A stretch of DNA of 9,835 nucleotides from an uncultured bacterium (GTDB lineage Bacteria > Cyanobacteriota > Vampirovibrionia > Gastranaerophilales > Gastranaerophilaceae): contig CACZPB010000108.1 in assembly GCA_902782905.1 (NCBI GenBank), forward strand, positions 1 to 9,835. The letters are read 5' to 3'. The position numbers and the translations under genes are program-made. Below the pieces are notes generated by a model, which was given only the letters and a program-made list of their open reading frames with translations, made no database searches and was not told where the DNA came from. Numbering within the stretch: position 1 is the first letter of the stretch; each line of letters begins with the position of its first letter. Shown here in pieces: positions 1-6,088 of the stretch.

Positions 1-1588
1 CAAGCTGCTTGCAGACTGTTCTGCCTAGAAGTGTCGGAACAAGAGCCTTGTCTTTCTTTTCTACATACTTACGGGTTTGAATAACAGTAATAATCGTAGC
101 GTAAGTTGACGGTCTGCCGATTCCGTGTTCTTCAAGCGCCTTTACAAGTGATGCTTCGTTATACCTCGGAGGCGGCTGCGTGAAGTGCTGTTTCGGATTA
201 ACCTCTTTGCACTTAACCTTGTCACCTTCATTGAGGTCAGGAATCTTTGCCTCAGCATTTTCCTCTTCTTCCTCACTATCATTATAAAGCTTCAAAAATC
301 CGTCAAACGTAACCTTGCTTGTACCTGCTTTTAAATTGTAATCCCCTGCTTTTATATCTATAGTCTTATTCGCAACTGTTGCAGGTGCCATTTGAGATGA
401 CATAAATTTATCCCAAATTAACTTATAAAGCTTATACTGGTCAGGGGGTAAATACTGCTTTAAGCTTTCAGGCGTGCGCTCGGGGTACGAAGGTCTGATA
501 GCTTCGTGCGCGTCTTGTACGTTTTGTTTCCCTTTTACATAAATATTTGTTTTTTCAGGGTAGTATTCTTTTCCGTAGTTATTTAGAATAAAATCTTTTG
601 CAGCAGCATGCGCATCATCGGAGATTCTGACACTATCAGTTCTCATATAGGTAATCAAACCTACAGGAGTGCCGTCAATTTCCATACCTTCATAAAGTTT
701 TTGCGCAACCTGCATTGTCTTTTGAACACCAAAACCAAGCTTTGTACTCGCAGCTCTTTGAAGGGTTGAAGTGATAAAAGGTGCTGTAGGCTTGCGTTTT
801 GTTTCTTTTTTCGTAACCTTGGCTACCGTAAATTCAGTTTCGGGACTCAGAAGAAATTCCTTTATCTTATTCGCTTCTTCCTCATTATTTATATCAAACT
901 TCTTGCCCTTGTATTTATTAACCTCTGCTTCAAAACATTTACCCCCTTTGTCCATAATCGTATGAACAGACCAATATTCCTTAGGAACAAATGCCTCAAT
1001 TTCCTCTTCTCTTTCGCAAATCATTCTAAGAGCTACAGACTGTACACGACCTGCTGAGAGGTGATAATTTCCGAGCTGTTTCCATAGAACAGGAGAAAGT
1101 TTGTAACCTACAAGCTTATCTAAAATCTGCCTTGTTTGCTGAGCGCGAACTTTGTCCATATCAATCTCGCGGGAGTGCGCAACAGCATATTTTACTGCCT
1201 TTGGAGTAATTTCGTTAAACTCAATCCTCTGAACTTTATCATCCCCGACAGGCAAAAGTTCCCTAACGTGCCACGCAATCGCCTCTCCTTCACGGTCAGG
1301 GTCTGATGCCAAAAGGACTCTGTCAGAGCGCTTTGCAAGCTCGCTGAGTTTAGTTACAACTTTTTTCTTCTCAGGGATTATTACATAAGTAGGCTTGAAG
1401 TCGTTATGAACATCAAAGCCCAAAACATTGTCAGGTAAATTCCTGACATGTCCGAAACTTGCCTCAATCTGATACCCGTCACCCAAAATCTTTTTGATAG
1501 TCTTAGATTTTGCCGGAGACTCGACTATGACAAGAACCTTCTCCCTTTTTGATTTTGTTTGTTTTTCTACCGTAACTGCCTCTGCCAT
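1..1588 (-). CDS. topA: DNA topoisomerase I (type IA), N-terminal part, truncated by the window edge
   Basis: Relaxes negatively supercoiled DNA by cutting and religating one strand. The reading frame is open from ATG at 1588 to the left edge (529 codons), so it has no stop here and the C-terminal zinc-ribbon/DNA-binding part lies outside. Seen directly: the Toprim start VESPAKSKT (residues 22-30, with Glu23), the metal-binding ASDPDREGE motif (94-102; Asp96, Asp98, Glu100), LSAGRVQSVALR (177-188), and the active-site motif ITYMRTDS with catalytic Tyr314 (codon 647-649), close to Tyr319 of the E. coli enzyme. Near the left edge the conserved EEHGIGRPSTYA stretch follows an acidic Glu-rich insert. 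The start is preceded by a TTGACA/GATAAT promoter so close that the transcript may begin at the ATG; an AGGA lies 10 nt upstream but overlaps the -10 region. dprA lies 120 nt upstream on the same strand. Identification is essentially certain. Confidence 0.98.
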   Translation of the reverse strand, partial: MAEAVTVEKQTKSKREKVLVIVESPAKSKTIKKILGDGYQIEASFGHVRNLPDNVLGFDVHNDFKPTYVIIPEKKKVVTKLSELAKRSDRVLLASDPDREGEAIAWHVRELLPVGDDKVQRIEFNEITPKAVKYAVAHSREIDMDKVRAQQTRQILDKLVGYKLSPVLWKQLGNYHLSAGRVQSVALRMICEREEEIEAFVPKEYWSVHTIMDKGGKCFEAEVNKYKGKKFDINNEEEANKIKEFLLSPETEFTVAKVTKKETKRKPTAPFITSTLQRAASTKLGFGVQKTMQVAQKLYEGMEIDGTPVGLITYMRTDSVRISDDAHAAAKDFILNNYGKEYYPEKTNIYVKGKQNVQDAHEAIRPSYPERTPESLKQYLPPDQYKLYKLIWDKFMSSQMAPATVANKTIDIKAGDYNLKAGTSKVTFDGFLKLYNDSEEEEENAEAKIPDLNEGDKVKCKEVNPKQHFTQPPPRYNEASLVKALEEHGIGRPSTYATIITVIQTRKYVEKKDKALVPTLLGRTVCKQL

Positions 1589-1594
1589 AAACTC

Positions 1595-1622
1595 ATTATC
1601 CTATAAACCCATGAATTGTCAA
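1595..1622 (-). promoter_or_regulatory. Predicted topA promoter, leaderless type
   Basis: On the minus strand a perfect -35 TTGACA (1617-1622) is separated by 16 nt from a -10 GATAAT (1595-1600, 5 of 6 to consensus). Only 6 nt separate the -10 from the topA ATG at 1588, so the expected transcription start falls on or next to the start codon. A perfect 12-bp palindrome GTTAAATTTAAC (1629-1640) sits just upstream of the -35 and could be a regulator site; that is inference. The promoter would let topA be transcribed independently of dprA. Confidence 0.6.
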
Positions 1623-1708
1623 AGAGTTGTTAAATTTAACACAAAAAATCCGTATATTATGTTTTTGCATTAAAATACACGCTACTGCTAATATTTACAC
1701 ATAATTTA

Positions 1709-2815
1709 TTACGCTTTTTTATACCTGTCGCCTTCTGTATGCTCAATAAGACCCTCGACTTCCATAATGGTAAGAGTTGTCAAAAGTTCCTCTGTTTCCA
1801 TGCCCGTAATAGTTTGAATTTCATCAAATCCTCTCGGCTCAATTGATATTAAATCCAACAGTGATGAATATTCAAGAGGTGGAGCATTTGTACCCCTCGC
1901 CCCTTGTGGGAGAGGGGTTAGGGGTGAGGGGTGAAGCTTTACTTCCCAGCCTAACGTATTCAAAATATCTTCTCCCGATGTGACCATCGTAGCACCGTTT
2001 TTTAGGAGTTTATAAATTCCTTCCGTATTCTTGTTATTTATAGCCCCTGGGATACACATAAGTTCTCTGCCTTGCTCTAAAGTTAAGTTCGCAGATATCA
2101 AAGCTCCGCTCTTTATCGCAGCTTCTCCGACAACAGTTCCGTAAGATAATCCCGTCACAATCCTGTTTCTTTGAGGAAATCTGAATTTTATAGGCTCAAA
2201 TGTCGGGTAGTACTCCGTTACAACAGCTCCTGCGCCGTGCTCCAGTTTTTCATACAAATCTTTATTAGATGCAGGATAGCTAAAATCAAACCCGCTTGCA
2301 ATCACACCTATAGTTTTTAAATTATTCTCTATTGCACTTCTATGTGAAACAGCATCAATACCTTCCGCAAGACCTGAAACAATACATATATCAGTATTTT
2401 TCAAGTCAGATATAATACCCCGCACGCTATCTTTACCGTTGGTACTTGCCCTTCTTGAACCGACAAACGCAACAGCTCTTTCAAGGTTACATTCGAATAT
2501 ATCACCCTTGTAATACAAAACCATTGGCGGATTGTAGATTTGAGAAAGCATATAAGGATACCTGCTGTCATCAAACGTAATGACATTTATCCCGCGCCTT
2601 TCAACTTCCTCAAAAACTTTGTCAGGATTAACCTTGTCTCTCAAGCGTAAAAATTCTTCTGCTTTTTTAATGCTCAAACCCTCAATTTGCTCCAACTCAC
2701 GCTCTGATACATTAAAAGCACGCTCAATGTCACCAAAATAATTATAAAGCCTCTGTATAAAAACAGAATCCAATTGCTCTATTGAAGAAAATGCAACCCA
2801 ATACTTTGTATTCAT
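1709..2815 (-). CDS. dprA: DNA-processing protein DprA (Smf)
   Basis: DprA binds incoming single-stranded DNA during natural transformation and loads RecA; in non-competent bacteria its role is less clear. At 368 residues it has the usual three parts: an N-terminal helix-hairpin-helix/SAM-like region (about 1-60, with IEGLSIKKAEEFL), a Rossmann-type core (about 75-285) and a C-terminal winged-helix domain (about 315-366). Core motifs visible are VGSRRAS (118-124), SGLAEGIDAVSHR (147-159), FPQRNRIVTGLS (213-224) and SGALISANLTLEQGRE followed by CIPGAI (236-259). Residues 295-308 are encoded by a G/C-rich palindromic repeat that lies in the linker before the winged helix and keeps the frame open. 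The neighbouring downstream gene is topA, a common arrangement. The start at 2815 has no Shine-Dalgarno sequence; the preceding TGATACAAT looks like an extended -10 and suggests a leaderless message. Confidence 0.97.
   Translation of the reverse strand: MNTKYWVAFSSIEQLDSVFIQRLYNYFGDIERAFNVSERELEQIEGLSIKKAEEFLRLRDKVNPDKVFEEVERRGINVITFDDSRYPYMLSQIYNPPMVLYYKGDIFECNLERAVAFVGSRRASTNGKDSVRGIISDLKNTDICIVSGLAEGIDAVSHRSAIENNLKTIGVIASGFDFSYPASNKDLYEKLEHGAGAVVTEYYPTFEPIKFRFPQRNRIVTGLSYGTVVGEAAIKSGALISANLTLEQGRELMCIPGAINNKNTEGIYKLLKNGATMVTSGEDILNTLGWEVKLHPSPLTPLPQGARGTNAPPLEYSSLLDLISIEPRGFDEIQTITGMETEELLTTLTIMEVEGLIEHTEGDRYKKA
1892..1932. repeat. Palindromic G/C-rich repeat inserted in frame in dprA
   Basis: The left arm ACCCCTCGCCCC (1892-1903) can pair with two alternative right arms: GGGAGAGGGGT (1908-1918, one mismatch) or GGGGTGAGGGGT (1921-1932, 11 of 12, and a G-U pair in RNA). 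Read on the minus strand it encodes PSPLTPLPQGARG (dprA residues 296-308). This peptide and its DNA resemble a widespread dispersed bacterial repeat with CCCTCTCCC and GGGGAGAGGG arms; that match is from memory, not a search. Its composition differs sharply from the surrounding AT-rich gene, which supports later insertion. Confidence 0.75.
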
Positions 2816-2821
2816 AAAAAA

Positions 2822-2830
2822 ATTGTATCA
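2822..2830 (-). promoter_or_regulatory. Candidate extended -10 element of dprA
   Basis: The minus strand carries TGATACAAT (a TGn extension plus TACAAT, 5 of 6 to TATAAT). TACAAT (2822-2827) ends exactly 6 nt before the dprA ATG, with a T6 run between. No convincing -35 is visible at 16-18 nt and there is no Shine-Dalgarno sequence. The spacing matches that seen for topA and lptC, which is the main reason for calling it. Confidence 0.4.
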
Positions 2831-2940
2831 CGAATAATAAAAGATTGTTTTAGACCGAGTTTTATACATCAAAATATGTATTTTAATGTAATAATTACAA
2901 GAGGGTTGATATAAGTTATAAAATGACAAAGATTTAAAGT

Positions 2941-2969
2941 GGCGCGCGGGGGAAAATCCCCCGCGCGCC
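2941..2969. repeat. Perfect 12-bp GC-only hairpin
   Basis: The arms GGCGCGCGGGGG (2941-2952) and CCCCCGCGCGCC (2958-2969) are perfectly complementary around the loop AAAAT. The arms are 100% G/C in an AT-rich intergenic region. Neither strand has a T-tract after it, so it is not a canonical rho-independent terminator, though a hairpin this strong could still block polymerase or protect the 3' end of the lptC-lptA-TPR transcript. Such an element is more typical of a dispersed repeat. Confidence 0.7.
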
Positions 2970-3102
2970 CTATCAGACCTTGAACATATTAAAACTTATA
3001 CAAATCCGCCAGTAGCAGACACGAATGAGGCTCGCCAGTAGTCATAATTCAATCTTGTAGTTTTATGGAATGCGAGCCGACAATGTATGAAAAGTCTTTT
3101 TG

Positions 3103-3126
3103 CTTCTTTTTCTTCAGAAAAAGAAG
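3103..3126. repeat. 9-bp inverted repeat, possible dispersed element
   Basis: CTTCTTTTT (3103-3111) and AAAAAGAAG (3118-3126) pair perfectly around CTTCAG. It lies 54 nt past the end of the TPR gene. On the gene's strand it is followed by CAAAAAGAC rather than a T-tract, so a terminator role is doubtful. Its symmetric form suggests a small dispersed repeat. Confidence 0.4.
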
Positions 3127-3179
3127 ATATCCCTATCCCTGTTTATAAATCAAAATACATATTCTGTACTATAACTTAA

Positions 3180-3953
3180 CTAAATTTTGGCTTTCACTCT
3201 ATCGATGAGTTTCTGGACACTGTCTTTTTCTTCATCCGGAATATCAAACTCAAGATAATTTTCAAAATACTCTATAGCGTCGTCAAAATCTTCTCTTGCA
3301 AGGAAAAGAATCCCGACTTTTTTGTATGCAAGCAAAAATTTGTCATTTACGGCAATTGCCTTCAAGTAATTTGATATTGCTTTATCTATTTGGTTATTAG
3401 CTTCATAAGCTTGAGCCAGCGCATAATACAGAAGTTCGTTATTTTGATTTTGTTCATAGGCTATAACATTTTCGAAGTTGTCAATTGCGCTCTCATAATC
3501 ACCGAGTTCAAAATATACGTGTCCCAAATCATAATATGCATCATAATTTTCGGGTTCACCGTCCAGAACTCGTTCCAGTTCTACTATCGCATCATCCCAT
3601 CTTTGGTCTTCTATATAGACTCTTGCAAGCAAATGTGCAATTGCCAAGTTATCCTGAAGTTCATAGCTTCCTCTTTGCAGCGTTCCGACTGCGGATGCCA
3701 AATCACCTGCTTTATAATAAAGGTCGGAGAGGTTTATATATGCCTGAGCCAGTTCCGGATCAAGTTCTATTGCTCTCACATAACATTTTTCAGCGTGTTC
3801 AAAATCACCTTCACAGGAATAAGCTACGCCCATGTTATTGTACACATCAGCATTATCAGGTTCTGTTTCTAATACGGAGCTGAATGCATCAATTGCTTCT
3901 TTATATTTTTTTTCCGCAAAAAGGCTCATTGCCTTATCTATTTTTTCTGACAT
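3180..3953 (-). CDS. TPR-repeat protein, third gene of the lptC-lptA operon
   Basis: A 257-residue protein made almost entirely of tetratricopeptide repeats, about seven units of the A/G/Y/A/P pattern, for example ADVYNNMGVAYSCEGDFEHA, AQAYINLSDLYYKAGDLASA and YDAYYDLGHVYFELGDYESA. It is acidic and has no signal peptide or membrane segment, so it is probably cytosolic. TPR arrays form helical scaffolds that bind partner proteins; the partner cannot be read from the sequence. Its ATG overlaps the lptA stop by one base (TAATG, 3951-3955), which implies translational coupling; the nearest Shine-Dalgarno-like AAAGGA is 12 nt away, further than usual. The context suggests a link to envelope biogenesis, but this is inference only. 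The family is certain, the role unknown. Confidence 0.93.
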   Translation of the reverse strand: MSEKIDKAMSLFAEKKYKEAIDAFSSVLETEPDNADVYNNMGVAYSCEGDFEHAEKCYVRAIELDPELAQAYINLSDLYYKAGDLASAVGTLQRGSYELQDNLAIAHLLARVYIEDQRWDDAIVELERVLDGEPENYDAYYDLGHVYFELGDYESAIDNFENVIAYEQNQNNELLYYALAQAYEANNQIDKAISNYLKAIAVNDKFLLAYKKVGILFLAREDFDDAIEYFENYLEFDIPDEEKDSVQKLIDRVKAKI

Positions 3954-4909
3954 TATAAATCATTTTCCTTTGTATCAATATTATGTATTATCGTTTTAAC
4001 ATTACCCTCTGCTTTAAAATCCTTCGGGCTCATGGTCATCTTAATTTTATCAGCTATGATATCTTTTTCTTGTTGAATAATTTTTGATCTGCCGATAAAG
4101 TAAACTTCGTTTGGTTTATTTGTCTTTTTATCAGGGAAAACCGAAACTTTTGGTCCTTGTGCGTAATAATCATCATACCAGATTTTAACGTGTCCGCTTC
4201 CGACATAAGAATTTTGAAGTTTGCTATAGTGCTGATAGTCTGAGTGGATTGTAAGTTTTTTACCTTCATCCGAAATGGCTATTGTTTTTGTATTACCTTC
4301 AACGCTCATTTCTTCAGTTATTGGGTTATAAACAAAATGATGCCCTTCTGACTCGTTTTGTTCTTGTTTTACTCTGGCATTACCGAACAAATCTATTTTC
4401 TTCAAAGCCCCGCTGCCATCAGTTACAATAACTGCTTTGTCAGAATATGTATCAATATCTTTGTACTTCATTGTTACAGCACCTGTTGCAACCATGACAT
4501 TACTGTTTGTATCATACTCCTGAACGTCTGCATTTATGACAACAATCGGCGTAACACCTTCTGTTATAACAGACTGCGCCTCACCTTCCGCTCTTACGAT
4601 TTTATTAATAAGTGAAACCTGCAAAATGTTCGCCTTAACTTCTCGTTTTTTATTTCCGTTAATCTCCAAAGCGTAAGGTTTGTTATAAAAAGTAGCTGTA
4701 TCAAGCTTGTTGTTTCTTCTTATTGAAACATCCGCCGTATCACTCTCAACTGTAAGGTTGTCAATCTTGACCTTTACATTACCGTCGAGTTTTATTTTTC
4801 TTTCGGTATCTGAAAAAGTCTGAGTTTTTGATTCTATAACCATATCAGAAGCGATAACGCCGACACCTGCTAGCATTAGTAATAATATAATAATTAAAAA
4901 CTTTTTCAT
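3953..4909 (-). CDS. lptA: LptA/OstA-family periplasmic LPS transport protein
   Basis: LptA forms the periplasmic beta-jellyroll bridge that carries lipopolysaccharide from the LptBFGC inner-membrane complex to LptD at the outer membrane. The N-terminus is a clear signal peptide (MKK, then a hydrophobic run to residue ~18, with likely cleavage after VIA at 20). The mature part shows repeated OstA-type strands such as IKLDGNVKVKIDNLTVESDTADV, VEGNTKTIAI and ADKIKMTMSPKDFKAEGNVK. At 318 residues it is much longer than the 185-residue E. coli protein, implying extra jellyroll turns or tandem OstA units. The start is supported by AAAGG (4916-4920) 6 nt upstream. lptC ends 15 nt upstream and the TPR gene overlaps its stop. 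lptB, often adjacent, is not in this window. Confidence 0.88.
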   Translation of the reverse strand: MKKFLIIILLLMLAGVGVIASDMVIESKTQTFSDTERKIKLDGNVKVKIDNLTVESDTADVSIRRNNKLDTATFYNKPYALEINGNKKREVKANILQVSLINKIVRAEGEAQSVITEGVTPIVVINADVQEYDTNSNVMVATGAVTMKYKDIDTYSDKAVIVTDGSGALKKIDLFGNARVKQEQNESEGHHFVYNPITEEMSVEGNTKTIAISDEGKKLTIHSDYQHYSKLQNSYVGSGHVKIWYDDYYAQGPKVSVFPDKKTNKPNEVYFIGRSKIIQQEKDIIADKIKMTMSPKDFKAEGNVKTIIHNIDTKENDL

Positions 4910-4924
4910 TCTTAACCTTTCTTT

Positions 4925-5554
4925 TTAGTTTTCCTTATCCTTGCCGAAAATTTGAGTCTTTGTTTTTCCGATAATTTTGAAGTGTTCATAATTTGCTCCA
5001 ATCACACCTCTTTCGGCTGTGGATACCATATCATTCGATTTTTTGATAACAACATTTCCTTCAACGATTGTTTCTTTGTCTGAGCCGGACCAAACAAGCT
5101 TGTTTGTTTTGAGCGAAACTCCGTCTTTGAGCACGATATAAGTGTTTTCATACAATGTTATAACACCTGTATTTTCATCATAAGTACCCTTAGAAGACTG
5201 AAAACTCATAGCTACTTCACCATCAGAGTAAAAGTTTCCTATTACGTTATACAAAGTCGCGATACTGTGGTCATTACTGTAATGTCCTGTCTCACCGTAT
5301 ATTTCAAAGTATTTTTTACCTTCTTTTGTTTCGGTGATGATTACACCTATCGCGTCAACCTTCTGCTCGTCCTCTTTGCCTTTTATTTGTGAACGATTAA
5401 AGTTTGAAGTTATGACACCTGCGGATATAAACGCCCACGCCATAACAAAAACAAAAACCGAAATCGCAATTATATAAGACCTTTTTCGCTTATCAAGGCT
5501 CATAAATTTTTCATATATATTTTTTAGTTTTTGTTTTATTTTCTCCATAAGCAT
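4925..5554 (-). CDS. lptC: LptC-family LPS export protein (membrane-anchored)
   Basis: LptC is a bitopic inner-membrane protein whose periplasmic beta-jellyroll receives LPS from LptBFG and hands it to LptA. The 209-residue product (E. coli 191) has a basic cytoplasmic start, one transmembrane helix at about 27-48 (YIIAISVFVFVMAWAFISAG), and a strand-rich periplasmic part with ITETKEGKKYFEIYGETGHY, GTYDENTGVITLYENTYIVL and VVIKKSNDMVSTAERGVI, typical of LptC/YrbK. It is immediately upstream of lptA, the standard order. Two starts are possible, ATG at 5554 and ATG at 5548 (Met3). Neither has a Shine-Dalgarno sequence, and the -10-like TAAAAT sits directly before the first, so a leaderless message starting at 5548 is likely. 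The family call rests on topology, motifs and synteny. Confidence 0.85.
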   Translation of the reverse strand: MLMEKIKQKLKNIYEKFMSLDKRKRSYIIAISVFVFVMAWAFISAGVITSNFNRSQIKGKEDEQKVDAIGVIITETKEGKKYFEIYGETGHYSNDHSIATLYNVIGNFYSDGEVAMSFQSSKGTYDENTGVITLYENTYIVLKDGVSLKTNKLVWSGSDKETIVEGNVVIKKSNDMVSTAERGVIGANYEHFKIIGKTKTQIFGKDKEN

Positions 5555-5584
5555 ATTTTAACACATAAAGCATTAATATAACAA
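5555..5584 (-). promoter_or_regulatory. Predicted promoter of the lptC-lptA-TPR operon
   Basis: On the minus strand TTGTTA (5579-5584, 4 of 6) is followed after 18 nt by an extended -10 TGT-TAAAAT (TAAAAT at 5555-5560, 5 of 6). It begins right after the T-tract of the preceding gene's terminator, where a new promoter is expected. The -10 lies exactly 6 nt before ATG 5548, which favours Met3 as the true lptC start. Confidence 0.45.
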
Positions 5585-5611
5585 AAAGCCATACTAAACT
5601 TAGCATGACTT
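5583..5611 (-). terminator. Rho-independent terminator of the small NPF-motif gene
   Basis: On the minus strand AAGTCATGCTAA (5600-5611) pairs with TTAGTATGGCTT (5586-5597); all 12 positions pair if two G-U wobbles are allowed, although the innermost pairs must open to form the loop. A run of five T follows (5583-5587), overlapping the last pairs of the stem. It lies 44 nt past the 84-residue gene and separates that gene from the lpt operon. Confidence 0.75.
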
Positions 5612-5654
5612 TACATAGTGGGATAAATCGTAAATAAATGTATATTTTTGATGT

Positions 5655-5909
5655 CTAAACTTCTATAAACAATCTTCTGCCGACAATATTGGGCTGATTG
5701 TTGTAATATCCTGCAAAATACCCGCCTGCTACCGGTCTGTTTTGTCCGTAGGAAGCAAACGGATTTTTGTCTCTGTTAGAGACAAAAGGATTACCGACAC
5801 TTCCTGTACCAAAAGGGTTTGATGAATTCCTTGTTCTTGTAACAGCTGTAGATTGAGCCATCGGGGAAGATGTCAATACTCTTGTTAATAAATTTACTAT
5901 TCCTGCCAT
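5655..5909 (-). CDS. Small protein of unknown function with three NPF motifs
   Basis: I do not recognise this 84-residue protein. It is polar and Gly/Asn/Ser/Arg-rich, has no signal peptide, and contains three copies of a nine-residue unit with the core NPF: SNPFGTGSV, GNPFVSNRD and KNPFASYGQ (Asn31, Asn40, Asn49). An aromatic/glycine segment (GGYFAGYYNNQP) and a hydrophobic end (RRLFIEV) follow. The N-terminal MAGIVNLLTRVLTSS could form a short amphipathic helix. A real gene is supported by GAGG 10 nt before the ATG, a strong terminator after it, and an unbroken frame. It is divergent from the 250-residue orphan gene and appears monocistronic. NPF binds EH domains in eukaryotes, but nothing here shows such a role. 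Confidence 0.7.
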   Translation of the reverse strand: MAGIVNLLTRVLTSSPMAQSTAVTRTRNSSNPFGTGSVGNPFVSNRDKNPFASYGQNRPVAGGYFAGYYNNQPNIVGRRLFIEV

Positions 5910-6088
5910 ATAAGTTAAACCTCGCTATGGTTTATTTAATAATTATTTTTCCGAAGTCAATATTTTTGTCGTCAAAATTTAAGAAATCTTTAACAAAACT
6001 TTAAAAACATCAACTATTTATATTAATTTTTGTAACAAAAAGGCAATTATTTATCTTATATATATTTTATATATATAGGAGAGTACAC
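5910..6088. promoter_or_regulatory. AT-rich divergent promoter region
   Basis: It separates two divergently transcribed genes. For the plus-strand gene, TTGTAA (6030-6035), a 16-nt spacer and TATCTT (6052-6057) form a modest candidate (4 of 6 each). For the minus-strand gene, TTGACT (5955-5960) is a good -35 (5 of 6), but the -10 16 nt away (TAAATA, 5933-5938) is poor. A self-complementary A/T hairpin (6057-6064 with 6068-6075, loop TTT) abuts the plus-strand Shine-Dalgarno AGGAG (6077-6081), which is 7 nt from ATG 6089. Confidence 0.35.

Larger units (their letters stand above)
2816..3179. other. 364-base gene-free region rich in small repeats
   Basis: No credible coding frame is seen between the TPR gene end and the dprA start. 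The stretch contains the GC-only hairpin at 2941-2969, a hairpin at 3103-3126, a 9-base direct repeat CGCCAGTAG (3007-3015 and 3033-3041), a 7-bp inverted repeat GGCTCGC/GCGAGCC (3029-3035, 3072-3078), and an 11-bp inverted repeat (2874-2884 with 3152-3162). An approximate 17-18-base direct repeat (2859-2876 and 3141-3157, one gap and one mismatch) brackets most of it. The dprA promoter must lie at the left end. No T-tract terminator for the lpt operon is evident. Confidence 0.6.

Noticed and set aside
771..965. 64-codon plus-strand frame inside topA
   Set aside because: It lies antisense to the intact topA frame, which has clear motifs on either side.
2401..2586. 61-codon minus-strand frame in dprA
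   Set aside because: It is an out-of-frame shadow inside a gene with conserved motifs across the same bases.
3103..3126. Rho-independent terminator for the lpt operon
   Set aside because: The stem is A/T-rich and no T-tract follows it on the transcribed strand; kept only as an inverted repeat.
2912..3178. Terminal inverted repeats TAAGTTATA/TATAACTTA of a mobile element
   Set aside because: Nine A/T-rich bases are easily chance, the pair crosses rather than nests with the 11-bp inverted repeat, and no transposase or target duplication is seen.
3390..3883. Two overlapping plus-strand frames of 160 and 132 codons opposite the TPR gene
   Set aside because: They mirror a strongly supported TPR gene, have Cys/Ile/His-rich composition typical of antisense shadows, and lack ribosome binding sites.
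4054..4615. Small frames on both strands within lptA
   Set aside because: They are out-of-frame shadows of lptA with no ribosome binding site or recognisable sequence.
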